Shown here in pieces: positions 46,801-54,912 of a DNA stretch of 64,000 nucleotides; the stretch's first letter is position 1; each line of letters starts with the position of its first letter. A program made the translations under genes and the position numbers. This stretch comes from Flavobacterium glycines (GTDB lineage: Bacteria; Bacteroidota; Bacteroidia; Flavobacteriales; Flavobacteriaceae): assembly GCF_900100165.1 (NCBI RefSeq), contig NZ_FNEO01000001.1, positions 1,240,001 to 1,304,000 on the forward strand. Reading direction: 5' to 3'. The notes under the pieces are model-generated. The model ran no database searches, was not told where the DNA came from, and saw nothing but the letters and a program-made list of their open reading frames with translations.

Positions 46801-47113
46801 TAATACAATGCAGGTATCTCCCATTACTTGTTTTGTGAAATCTAATTTTGATGGCGATGCTCAAGAAGAAGTTTTTGCAGGCGGTAATTATTTTGGGGTT
46901 TCTCCTTATCACAGTCGATTTGACGGATTTTCAGGAGCATTGATAAAGAATCAAAAAACAATATTTTTAGGAAATCAAATTGGAATTGATTTGACCCAAA
47001 AGGCAGTAAGACATTTGGATATTATCCATTTTAACGGTAAGAAATATTTATTGGTAACTATAAATAACAAGAAAGTTGAGGTTTATGAAATACCAATGGG
47101 GAAAAACCAATGA
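43850..47113 (+). CDS. VCBS/FG-GAP repeat lipoprotein with UnbV domain, copy 2
   Basis: A 1087-residue paralogue of the preceding gene, arisen by tandem duplication. I start at the ATG at 43850, where the protein reads MNKLFVITFASLLFVSC, a clean lipoprotein signal with its cysteine at residue 17; an upstream in-frame ATG at 43820 would spoil it. Propeller blades carry DINNDGLLD, DVNGDGYLD, DYDLDGDLD and DLDNDGDLD loops. The UnbV part has TRGFQSSSEPITYFGYG. The start overlaps the previous gene by 8 bp, so the two are translationally coupled. Confidence 0.88.
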   Translation: MNKLFVITFASLLFVSCIKKQDPLFEKLSSEESNITFNNKLDPSKNISILDYLYYYNGGGVALGDINNDGLLDIYFTSNQGKNKLYLNKGKNKFEDITKKAGVEGQSDWNTGTVMADVNGDGYLDIYVCAVVGINGFEGHNELFINNKDNTFTESAAEYGLDLDNYSSSAAFFDYDLDGDLDMYLLNHAVHSEQSFGNAEIRNKRSYECGDKLFRNDNSKFTDVSEQAGIFGGLNGYGLGLAVSDFNLDGYPDIYVCNDFHEDDYYYLNNGDGTFTESLKQYFGHTSRFSMGVDVADINHDGFPDIISLDMLPESEKVLKSSLGDDNIQMLKLRTERLGYHYQYSRNMLQLNQDGKHFTETALLNGVAATDWSWTALFADYDFDGEQDLFVCNGIPKRPNDLDYVKYYSNDQIKSKIANTKLLDNEALKKMPKGNVSNYIFQGSNNLQFKNKSNDWIENDSIISNGGAYGDLDNDGDLDIVTNNLNSVATIYINKTDGKSNYLKLKLQFEGKNTFGIGAKVISYSKGKKQFKELQITRGFQSSSEPITYFGYGKTAKVDSLVVIWPDRTFQTLKNIKTNQTLNIKASKNRKIFDYKKLHPIVKPVFEKVEGNLGIDYIHKENDFVDNLIQKLIPYQRSDRGPATVIGDLNGDGKEDIFFGSSKNEKSRVYLQGMNGFSNKSMTDIEKDSIFEDVSAVIGDFNNDRLNDLMVVSGGGENAVYLESRLYLNKNNQLAKSVMPQIKQNASVVKTFDYDKDGDLDVFIANNSLNNRFGSMPDCYLLNNNKGVFTTVDKNTFAAIGMVSDVVFDDFNKDGKIDIIAVGEWMKPMFFANTNGKFRNVTETVFPEKNNGLWQTILPFDIDHDGDADYLVGNWGINTKFKASPEFPMKMYYDDFDANGTYETIVAIEKNGKYYSIMGLDELAEQFSGMLKKKFNSYKSFAGKTLEEVFDPKMLEKAKLYEVENLKSGYLRNDKGKFTFVPFSNTMQVSPITCFVKSNFDGDAQEEVFAGGNYFGVSPYHSRFDGFSGALIKNQKTIFLGNQIGIDLTQKAVRHLDIIHFNGKKYLLVTINNKKVEVYEIPMGKNQ

Positions 47114-47185
47114 ATTTAATTTTCCGTTTTTTAGTGGAATTTATATCAATTTTAAAAAATGAACAGTAATAAAAAAATAAAAAAT

Positions 47186-48511
47186 ATGAAACTTAAATTT
47201 ATAATCATAGTAGCAATAAGTTTTCTTTTTGTTTCCTGTAAAAAAGAAAAAACCATCGTTGTAACACCGGAAGATTATGAAGCTTCAATAGATAATGTGA
47301 CTCAAATTTTGATTCATGATATTTTTTCTCCGCCTGTAGCAAGCCGGATTTATACGTATCCTAATATTGCTGCTTATGAAGTAATTGCCCAAAATAGCAA
47401 AACTTATCAAAGTCTCCAGAAACAATTAAATGCACTGGATTCTATTCCGGCTTTGGACGCAAAAAGTGGTGTTAATAAAAATGTGGCAGCACTTGTTGCC
47501 CACATGGAGGTAAGCAAAGCATTAGTGTTTTCTGAAGAGCTGGTTGAAAAATTTAGAGATAGTTTGTATCAAAAATGGCAATTAGAAAATGAAAATGAAT
47601 TTGAAGTTTCTAAAGAATACGGATTAAAAGTAGCTGAACGTATTAAAAAATGGATGGGAAAAGATAATTACAAGCAGACCAGAACAATGCCTAAATTTTC
47701 AGTTCATGCTAAACAAGCAGGAAGATGGCAGCCAACGCCACCAGCTTATATGGATGCTGTTGAGCCACATTGGGGAGAAATTAGAACATTGGTTTTAGAT
47801 TCAGCTGCTCAATTTAAACCGGTTCCTGCCCTGCCTTTTTCAGTAGAAAAAAATTCGCCTTTTTTCAAACAGGTACAAGAGGTTTATAAAATCAGTCAGG
47901 AAATGATTAAAAAAGGAGATCAGTCTGAAGAAATGAAAATGGCGCAATTTTGGGATTGTAACCCGTATGTTTCGGTAAACCAAGGACACATGATGTTTGC
48001 CAAAAAGAAGATTACACCTGGAGGACACTGGATGGGAATTGTTAAAATAGCTTGTAAAAAGTCGCATGCCGATTTTGAAAAAACAGTATATGCTAATACA
48101 AAAACTTCTATTGGATTATTTGAAGCATTTATCAGTTGTTGGGAAGAGAAATTTAGAAGTAATGTTGTTAGACCTGAAACAGTAATCAATCAAAATATAG
48201 ATGAAAACTGGAGACCATTGTTGCAAACGCCTCCATTTCCGGAATATTGTAGTGGACATTCGGTTGCTTCTGCTTGTTCAGCGATTGTTTTAACCTCTGT
48301 TTTTGGAGATAATTTTTCTTACACTGACAATACGGAATTGTCTTACGGAATACCAAGTCGAAAATTTACATCTTTCAATCAGGCAGCCAGAGAAGCAGCA
48401 ATAAGCCGATTTTACGGAGGAATACATTATAAAGCGGCAATAATGAATGGTATCGATCAGGGGAAAAATGTGGGTAATTACATTGTAAGTAAATTAAAAA
48501 TGCTTAAATAA
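47186..48511 (+). CDS. vanadium haloperoxidase/PAP2-family lipoprotein
   Basis: A 441-residue lipoprotein counted from the ATG at 47186 (MKLKFIIIVAISFLFVSC); an in-frame ATG at 47159 adds nine polar residues and cannot be excluded. The C-terminal half carries the three phosphate/vanadate-binding blocks of the PAP2-haloperoxidase superfamily: KFRSNVVRPE, then YCSGHSVASA, then SRFYGGIHYKAAIMNG. Members are acid phosphatases or vanadium-dependent haloperoxidases; Bacteroidota members beside VCBS/SusCD genes are usually labelled haloperoxidase-like, with no known substrate. It follows the VCBS pair at 72 bp and touches the next gene. Confidence 0.85.
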   Translation: MKLKFIIIVAISFLFVSCKKEKTIVVTPEDYEASIDNVTQILIHDIFSPPVASRIYTYPNIAAYEVIAQNSKTYQSLQKQLNALDSIPALDAKSGVNKNVAALVAHMEVSKALVFSEELVEKFRDSLYQKWQLENENEFEVSKEYGLKVAERIKKWMGKDNYKQTRTMPKFSVHAKQAGRWQPTPPAYMDAVEPHWGEIRTLVLDSAAQFKPVPALPFSVEKNSPFFKQVQEVYKISQEMIKKGDQSEEMKMAQFWDCNPYVSVNQGHMMFAKKKITPGGHWMGIVKIACKKSHADFEKTVYANTKTSIGLFEAFISCWEEKFRSNVVRPETVINQNIDENWRPLLQTPPFPEYCSGHSVASACSAIVLTSVFGDNFSYTDNTELSYGIPSRKFTSFNQAAREAAISRFYGGIHYKAAIMNGIDQGKNVGNYIVSKLKMLK

Positions 48512-49417
48512 ATGGGGCGAAAACATCTCTACATTATTGGATTGAGTTCTTTGTTATCAGTATCTCTGATTTGGTATTTCTTTATCAAAAAAAATGATTA
48601 CTCTATTTCTTTCAAAGTCAAAGCGGCTCCAGGTACTGTTTTTTATGGTATCCAGGCATGGTCTGCGACCCAGCAAGGGAATGTTTCAGTTTTAAAAAAG
48701 AAGAATTTTAATTTTATAGAACAAGAAATAGAAAATGGTTATGTCGATTTAGTGTATTGCTGGAATATTCAATCTGTAAACGATTCAGTATCTAAAGTAA
48801 ATGTTGGGATAAAGGATTTGAATAATAGTTTTTACAATCGGATAACACTTCCGTTTTTTAACACAAGTTTTAAAACAGAACAAGTTGGTAATGTGAAAGC
48901 AGTTAAAGAAGCGCTGGAGGAACATATTAAAAACTTTAAAATTAAAATTGACGGGGTCGGGAAATCAGAAGAAACATTTGTGGCTTATATTAATCTAAAA
49001 TGTAGTTTGGAGAAAAAAGCACAGGCTATGATGAAAAATGATGCAATTATTACCGGATTTCTCCATTCAAATTCAATCAGGATAACAGGAAGGCCATATG
49101 TAGAAATTAATCATTGGGATCAGGATAATGAACTGCTTGATTTTAATTATTGTTTCCCAATAAACAAAGCAACCAAAATGATTGTTGATGAACAGGTAAA
49201 GTTTAAAACTCTGGCTTCTGTCAAGGGGCTTCAGGCAACTTATTGGGGGAATTTTATGACTTCAGACAGGGCTTGGTTTGCTTTGTTGGATTATGCAAAA
49301 AGACATGGCTATAATTTGGCAAATAAACCTTTAGAGCATTTTTTGGCAAATCCCTTTGACGGAGGTGATGAATTAACCTGGGAAGCCAAAATCATTATCC
49401 CTTTTGCATTAAAATGA
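48512..49417 (+). CDS. membrane-anchored SRPBCC and GyrI-like two-domain protein
   Basis: A 301-residue protein whose ATG follows the previous stop codon directly. One N-terminal membrane segment (about 6-24) anchors it, probably with the rest in the periplasm. Residues about 33-155 look like an SRPBCC/START-type ligand pocket (FKVKAAPGTVF at its start). Residues about 158-300 resemble the GyrI-like effector-binding domain, with CFPINKA in the middle and the WEAKIIIPF ending. In soluble relatives this pair binds hydrophobic small molecules; a membrane-tethered form suggests ligand sensing or carrying outside the cytoplasm (inference). It closes the SusCD-VCBS-haloperoxidase operon. Confidence 0.7.
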   Translation: MGRKHLYIIGLSSLLSVSLIWYFFIKKNDYSISFKVKAAPGTVFYGIQAWSATQQGNVSVLKKKNFNFIEQEIENGYVDLVYCWNIQSVNDSVSKVNVGIKDLNNSFYNRITLPFFNTSFKTEQVGNVKAVKEALEEHIKNFKIKIDGVGKSEETFVAYINLKCSLEKKAQAMMKNDAIITGFLHSNSIRITGRPYVEINHWDQDNELLDFNYCFPINKATKMIVDEQVKFKTLASVKGLQATYWGNFMTSDRAWFALLDYAKRHGYNLANKPLEHFLANPFDGGDELTWEAKIIIPFALK

Positions 49418-49446
49418 GCTAAAATTCTAACATAATTCTACGGTTT

Positions 49447-49481
49447 CGAAAACGTTTTCGGTGGTTCCGAAAACGTTTTTT
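49447..49481. promoter_or_regulatory. paired LacI-type operators before the MFS-sucrose operon, also a terminator-like hairpin
   Basis: CGAAAACGTTTTCG (49447-49460, perfect) and CGAAAACGTTTTTT (49468-49481, one half degenerate), 21 bp apart. Because the two units are joined by GTGGTTC, the RNA can also fold as AAAACGTTTTCGG (49449-49461) with CCGAAAACGTTTT (49467-49479) around TGGTT, followed by TTATTTT, which looks like an intrinsic terminator for the operon ending at 49417. Operator use is the better-supported role. Confidence 0.75.
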
Positions 49482-49563
49482 ATTTTAAAACAATAATCAA
49501 TTGGCAATTTTAAAATTAATTTTAATGAAAATAGCTAAAAAATAAATCACCAAAAAAACCAAA

Positions 49564-50871
49564 ATGACATCTAAAATCAAACTTAATTTTTGGCAAATCT
49601 GGAATATGAATGTTGGTTTTTTTGGAATCCAATACAGTTTCGGTTTACAACAAAGTGCAGTAAATCCTATTTATGACTTTTTAGGGGCGAGCCCCGATCA
49701 AATACCTTTATTGAATCTTGCAGGACCTATCACCGGTTTGTTGATTCAACCGCTTATTGGAGCCTTAAGTGACAAGACCTGGCATCCGCAATGGGGAAGA
49801 CGTAAACCATATTTTTTCATTGGGGCAATTTTGTGTAGTCTTGCTTTAATGTTGTTTCCATTCAGTAGTTCGTTGTGGATGGCTGCAGGATTACTTTGGA
49901 TTTTAGATGCCGGTAATAATACGGCAATGGAGCCTTATCGGGCTTTTATTGCTGACAAACTTGATGAAGAACAATTGCCTCTGGGTTTTCAGATGCAAAG
50001 TTTTTTTACAGGCTTTGGACAAACTTTGGCAAATGTATCCTTGTTTATTTTTCCAATGATTTTTATTGGCAAAACAGGGTCTCTGCCCACTTGGGTTTAT
50101 GCTTCTTTTTTTCTCGGTGCCATTTGTTCTATTGGGTCAATTTGGTGGAGTATGAGAACAACGCAGGAAATTCCTCCCACAGCCGAAGAACTTGCTCATT
50201 TGAAAGAACATAAAGGAGGCTTATTTGATCCATTAATAGAAATTTTTTCAGCCATTGGAGAAATGCCCAAAGTAATGTGGCAACTGGCATTGGTGTATCT
50301 GTTTCAATGGTATGCATTGTTCTGTTATTGGCAAAACTCTTCCAAAAGTGTTGCTTTGTCTGTCTGGAATGCCACTCCTCATAGTAATTCTGCAGCATAT
50401 GAGAAAGCCGTGAGCTGGACTGGTTTAGTGAACGGATGGTACAATGTGGTCACATTCATATCGGCATTTGCTTTAGTGGGGTTTACTAAAAAATTTAGTC
50501 CTAAAACGGTGCATGCTTTCTGTTTGTTATTGGCAGCACTTGGATTTTTAGCTTTTCCAAATATACATGACAAGAACTTTTTGTTTTTTGCAATAACCGG
50601 TTTTGGAATAGGTTGGGCAAGTATGATGGGGATTCCTTATTTGATGGTTGTTTCGGAGATTCCTAAAGAAAGGTATGGAGTGTATATGGGGATTATTAAT
50701 ATGATGATAGTTATTCCAATGATTATTCAAAATCTCTCATTTGGTTTTATCCTAAAGCATTTTTTAAATAATGATTCCCGACTGGCAATCACTTTTGCAG
50801 GAGTATTATTGATTTTAAGTGCTATCTGTACATTATTAATCAAAACTAAAAAACGAGAATTAAGTGAATAA
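49564..50871 (+). CDS. MFS glucoside transporter, SLC45/SUT-like
   Basis: A 435-residue inner-membrane protein with about twelve hydrophobic segments. The cytoplasmic loop after segment 2 reads SDKTWHPQWGRRKPYFF, and the RRKPY form is typical of SLC45 and plant-type sucrose/maltose transporters rather than other MFS groups. It is likely a proton symporter for a disaccharide such as sucrose or maltose. The genes right after it encode fructokinase and a sucrose phosphorylase-like enzyme, which favours sucrose (inference). Paired LacI-type operators lie about 85 bp upstream. Confidence 0.88.
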   Translation: MTSKIKLNFWQIWNMNVGFFGIQYSFGLQQSAVNPIYDFLGASPDQIPLLNLAGPITGLLIQPLIGALSDKTWHPQWGRRKPYFFIGAILCSLALMLFPFSSSLWMAAGLLWILDAGNNTAMEPYRAFIADKLDEEQLPLGFQMQSFFTGFGQTLANVSLFIFPMIFIGKTGSLPTWVYASFFLGAICSIGSIWWSMRTTQEIPPTAEELAHLKEHKGGLFDPLIEIFSAIGEMPKVMWQLALVYLFQWYALFCYWQNSSKSVALSVWNATPHSNSAAYEKAVSWTGLVNGWYNVVTFISAFALVGFTKKFSPKTVHAFCLLLAALGFLAFPNIHDKNFLFFAITGFGIGWASMMGIPYLMVVSEIPKERYGVYMGIINMMIVIPMIIQNLSFGFILKHFLNNDSRLAITFAGVLLILSAICTLLIKTKKRELSE

Positions 50872-50888
50872 TTCAAATAAATAATGAG

Positions 50889-51815
50889 ATGGATAAGATA
50901 GATATTCTTTGTGTTGGCGAAGTATTAGTAGATTTTATTGGACATCAGGAAGGTGTTCTTATTAATGAGACTAGAGATTATCATAGGTATTTAGGAGGTT
51001 CTCCTGCCAATGTAGCAATGAATTCAACACGATTAGGTTTAAATGCTATAATGGTTGCAACGGTAGGTAATGATGGTTTTGGGTCCTATATTACAGAACG
51101 ATTAACGAATGTTGGTATAAACACAAGCCACCTTAACATATTAGATAATAAATCGACTAGTGTAATTTTTGTTTCCAGATCTCAAGGTACGCCGGATTTT
51201 ATACCGTATCGTGCAGCAGATTGTTGTATTTATGAAGAACAAATTTCGAGCGAAATATTATCTAATACTACTATATTTCATACCACTTGTTTTGCCTTAA
51301 GCAAAAATCCTGCACAAAAAACAATTTTAAAAAAGGCTCAGGAAGCTTATGATTTAGGGTGTAAATTGAGTATTGATGTAAACTATGCCAGCAAGCTTTG
51401 GAAGAGTCAAAAAAAAGCTTTCAAGGTTATCAAAACCTATTGTCAGTTTAATCCTTTAATAAAAATTAGTGAAGATGATATGTTACGTCTTTTTGAAAAA
51501 GAACTTCCACATGAAGAGATTTTTCAATTTTTTCACGATCAGGGAGTAGATACGGTTTGCTTAACTTTAGGTAGTAATGGAGTAAAATTATCTCAAAAAG
51601 GAAAAGAAGTGATACAAATGCCCGCGATTAAAATTGATAGAGTTATGGACTCCACCGGAGCGGGTGATGCTTTTTGGTCCGGATTTTTATTTGCGTATAT
51701 CAAGAAAAAAACAATTAATGAATGTTTGGATATCGCTTTAAAATTAGCAGCTTTAAAACTGCAAAACGTTGGTCGATTACCGGATAACATCAATATCTTA
51801 TCTAAACTTTTATAA
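50889..51815 (+). CDS. PfkB-family sugar kinase, probable fructokinase
   Basis: A 308-residue ribokinase-fold kinase. The first PfkB signature is GGSPANVAMNSTRLG (about 37-51), and the second is DSTGAGDAFWSGF with catalytic base D260. These and overall length fit fructokinases. It would phosphorylate fructose released in the cytoplasm by the sucrose phosphorylase-like enzyme encoded 6 bp downstream. Other sugars such as 2-keto-3-deoxygluconate are possible for the family but less likely in this context. Confidence 0.86.
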   Translation: MDKIDILCVGEVLVDFIGHQEGVLINETRDYHRYLGGSPANVAMNSTRLGLNAIMVATVGNDGFGSYITERLTNVGINTSHLNILDNKSTSVIFVSRSQGTPDFIPYRAADCCIYEEQISSEILSNTTIFHTTCFALSKNPAQKTILKKAQEAYDLGCKLSIDVNYASKLWKSQKKAFKVIKTYCQFNPLIKISEDDMLRLFEKELPHEEIFQFFHDQGVDTVCLTLGSNGVKLSQKGKEVIQMPAIKIDRVMDSTGAGDAFWSGFLFAYIKKKTINECLDIALKLAALKLQNVGRLPDNINILSKLL

Positions 51816-51821
51816 AAAACA

Positions 51822-53558
51822 ATGCAACAGAATAATAAAAATATCATTAATGGAGTAATGCTTAATGCATATCCGGACAGTATTAGTAAAAAATTCAGTG
51901 ATACAGTCGACATGCTTAAAATGAACGAGTTTAAGGATGTATTTTCTTTGTTATACGTATTGCCTACTTTTTTTAATAGTGATTTAGACAGAGGTTTTTC
52001 TATTATTGATTACAATATAAATAAGGATTTAGTAAACCCAAAAGATTTAAAGGATTTAAACGAGCTTAATATAAAGCTGAAATTTGATATTGTATTAAAC
52101 CACCTTTCTGTAGCTTCACCTCAATTTAAAGATTTATTGCAACACGGAAATGAATCTAAATTCAAAGATTTTTTTATCAATTGGAATGAGTTTTGGGAGG
52201 GAAACGGAATAAAAAATGATGATGGAATTGTAATTCCTGAACCAGAGTTTCTCGATAAACTGTTTATGAGAAAGTCAGGTTTGCCAATATTGAAAGTGCG
52301 TTTTCCTGATGGTACAGAACAGCCTTATTGGAATACTTTTTATCAACAGGTAACTTACAATCCAGTTACTGTTCAGGATTTACAAAATATAAAAGGCTTA
52401 ACTGAAGCGCAAAGTTTATTTATAGTTACCCAAATTAATGAAGCGATAGCCCATAATCAGGATTTTACGACTATTAATTTTCAAGATTGCAGTGCTTTAA
52501 AAACTGAAATTCTAGCAATTGTAGAACAAAAGCGTTCTTACTTAGGGCAAATGGATGTCAATGCTACATCGCCTTTAGTATGGGAATTCTATGAAGAAAC
52601 ATTAAAAAAATTAAATGGTTACGGTTGTAATATTCTTCGCCTGGATGCTTTTGCTTATTTGCATAAACAGGTTGGGGAATCTAATTTTTTTAATAAACCG
52701 GGAACTTGGGAATATTTAGAGCGTATTAAACAAATAGCTCAAAAAAACGATTTGATATTGTTGCCAGAAATTCATGCGGAGTATGGTTTGCATTTACATG
52801 ATGAAGTAGCCAATGAAGGATATTATATCTATGATTTTTTCTTACCTGGTCTAACGATACATACAATCGAAAACAAAACAAGTAAGGCGTTATTAAGCTG
52901 GGCTAAAGAAATAGTGGCTAAAGGATATAAAACAGTAAACATGCTTGGTTGTCACGATGGAATTCCCGTTTTAGATTTAAAAGGCAAGGAGGTAAATGGG
53001 GTTTACAACAAAGGATTATTGGATGATGCCGAGATAGAAAGTGTCATGAACAAAATCATGGAACGTGGTGGCCGCGTAAAAAATCTTTACGATCCATCAG
53101 GGAAAAAGATTTCTTATTATCAAATAAATGCTACATTTTTTAGTGCGCTTGGTGAAGAGGAGCAAAAATTGCTTCTTGCCAGAGCCATTCAAATGTTTAT
53201 GCCGGGAATACCACAGGTTTGGTATCTGGATATTTTTGCGGGTAAAAATAATTATGAAGCGGCAGATAATGGTGGTAGTGCAGGTCATAAAGAAATTAAT
53301 CGTACCACATTATCAATGCCCGAGATTGAGCGAGGCTTAAAAACAGAAGTTGTAAAAAAACAATTAGAAATTATTCGTTTGAGAAATACTTCAAATGCAT
53401 TTTTAGGTCAGGTAGTAATAAATGATACTGTTGACGAAGTTATAGATATTAAATGGGTAAACGGTGATGCTGTTGTTCACTTAAAGGCAAATCTTCAAAC
53501 TAATGGTTTTACGATACAACATACAGAAAATGACATCACAAATACGATGAATTTTTAA
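51822..53558 (+). CDS. GH13_18 sucrose phosphorylase-like enzyme with an insertion
   Basis: A 578-residue cytoplasmic GH13 enzyme whose motifs follow the sucrose phosphorylase subfamily: VLNHLS (about 91), LRLDAFAYL with nucleophile D275, LLPEIHAEYG with acid/base E316, IYDFFLPGL, GCHDGIPVLD with D379, YQINATFFSALG and PGIPQVWYLDIFAGKN. It should form glucose 1-phosphate from sucrose or a related glucoside (glucosylglycerate and glucosylglycerol phosphorylases share the subfamily). Between the YWNTFYQQV strand and the LWEFY-like helix there is an extra segment of about 65 residues (about 180-247) not present in the bifidobacterial type. It lies between fructokinase and a second MFS gene. Confidence 0.83.
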   Translation: MQQNNKNIINGVMLNAYPDSISKKFSDTVDMLKMNEFKDVFSLLYVLPTFFNSDLDRGFSIIDYNINKDLVNPKDLKDLNELNIKLKFDIVLNHLSVASPQFKDLLQHGNESKFKDFFINWNEFWEGNGIKNDDGIVIPEPEFLDKLFMRKSGLPILKVRFPDGTEQPYWNTFYQQVTYNPVTVQDLQNIKGLTEAQSLFIVTQINEAIAHNQDFTTINFQDCSALKTEILAIVEQKRSYLGQMDVNATSPLVWEFYEETLKKLNGYGCNILRLDAFAYLHKQVGESNFFNKPGTWEYLERIKQIAQKNDLILLPEIHAEYGLHLHDEVANEGYYIYDFFLPGLTIHTIENKTSKALLSWAKEIVAKGYKTVNMLGCHDGIPVLDLKGKEVNGVYNKGLLDDAEIESVMNKIMERGGRVKNLYDPSGKKISYYQINATFFSALGEEEQKLLLARAIQMFMPGIPQVWYLDIFAGKNNYEAADNGGSAGHKEINRTTLSMPEIERGLKTEVVKKQLEIIRLRNTSNAFLGQVVINDTVDEVIDIKWVNGDAVVHLKANLQTNGFTIQHTENDITNTMNF

Positions 53559-53645
53559 ATCTTATAAGATGTCCAAAATTTAAAATTGCAAGTCGGTAGT
53601 GGCTGCAAAAATATTGAAAATCATAATTATAAAAAGGATCGAAAA

Positions 53646-54893
53646 ATGAAGAAAAGCACCGTTAAGATTGCTATGTATCTCAATTATTTTGTGTTCGCAA
53701 TTTTGCTAAACAGCGTAGGAATTGTAATTCTAAAGTCTCAGGCTAATTATGGAGTCGATGAATTGCAAGCCAGTATTTTGGAAGCATTTAAGGATTTACC
53801 TATAGCAATTGTGTCTTTTTTGGTTGCTTCTTTTTTACCTAGAATTGGATACAAAAGAGCCATGCTTATTGGTTTGGGCTTAGTCGCTGTAGCTTGTATC
53901 AGTATGTATTTTGGAAATTCTTTCACTGCGGCTAAAATTCTTTTTGCAACGGTTGGTGTTTCTTTTGCTTTGATTAAAGTTTCTGTGTATTCTTTGATTG
54001 GTACTATTACCGCAAGTCAGCGGGAGCATAATAGTATGATGAGTAGTATTGAAGGGGTTTTTATGATAGGAATTGCATTAGCGTATTTCTTATTCCCGGC
54101 TTTCAATTCAGATACGAATCCTGATTCATGGTTGAATGTATATTGGTTATTGGCAGGGATTTCATTGGTTTCTTTTGCATTTTTGTTTTTTACAAAATTT
54201 GAGAATCAAACGGAAATTCCGGGAGTAAATTTAGCTGATGATTTTGCTCAAATGTTGAAACTATTAGCTAAGCTTTTAACGATTGTTTTTGTAATTAGTG
54301 CTTTTTTGTTTGTAATGATAGAACAAGGAATCATGTCCTGGTTACCCACTTTTAATAGTAAAGTGCTGCATCTTCCCGAGAATATAAGTATCATGATGGC
54401 GAGCATACTGGCGGTGTCCCTGGCAGTAGGGCGACTTCTTGCCGGTATTTTGACACGAAAAATAAACTGGATTTGGGTATTGAGTTTTTGTATTGTAATT
54501 GCAATGTTGATTGTGATTTTTATTCTCCCTAAAGCTGTTGGATTAGAAGTGAAAGAAATTAATTCACTTGGTGATATTCCTTTGATAGGATTTGCATTTC
54601 CGTTAGTAGGATTGTTTATAGCGCCTATTTACCCACTTTTAAACTCAGTTGTTTTGAGTGCTTTGCCTCAAAAAATGCATAGTTCTATGACTGGTTTGAT
54701 TGTTGTTTTTTCTGCTTTGGGAGGTACCCTCGGTTCCAGAGTTATTGGTTATTTGTTTAAAAATGAAGGTCCGGAAAATGCATTTTATTATACTTTAATT
54801 CCGATGTCCTTGTTGTTTGTTTCTTTTTTTCTGCTAAAAAAACTTACTTCAAATAATACTCAGGAATTGAAGCTGAAAAATATAAGTCATTAA
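53646..54893 (+). CDS. MFS transporter, second in the island
   Basis: A 415-residue inner-membrane protein with about twelve hydrophobic segments, started at the ATG at 53646 (MKKSTVKIAMYLNYF). A TTG-initiated extension from 53586 would add 20 polar residues ahead of the first membrane segment and is unlikely. It is only distantly like the SUT-type transporter upstream and is closer to fucose/glucose-type MFS permeases in look. Its place 19 bp before a trehalase gene suggests import of trehalose or glucose (inference). Confidence 0.82.
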   Translation: MKKSTVKIAMYLNYFVFAILLNSVGIVILKSQANYGVDELQASILEAFKDLPIAIVSFLVASFLPRIGYKRAMLIGLGLVAVACISMYFGNSFTAAKILFATVGVSFALIKVSVYSLIGTITASQREHNSMMSSIEGVFMIGIALAYFLFPAFNSDTNPDSWLNVYWLLAGISLVSFAFLFFTKFENQTEIPGVNLADDFAQMLKLLAKLLTIVFVISAFLFVMIEQGIMSWLPTFNSKVLHLPENISIMMASILAVSLAVGRLLAGILTRKINWIWVLSFCIVIAMLIVIFILPKAVGLEVKEINSLGDIPLIGFAFPLVGLFIAPIYPLLNSVVLSALPQKMHSSMTGLIVVFSALGGTLGSRVIGYLFKNEGPENAFYYTLIPMSLLFVSFFLLKKLTSNNTQELKLKNISH

Positions 54894-54912
54894 TAGTAAT
54901 TGGTGTTTCAAA

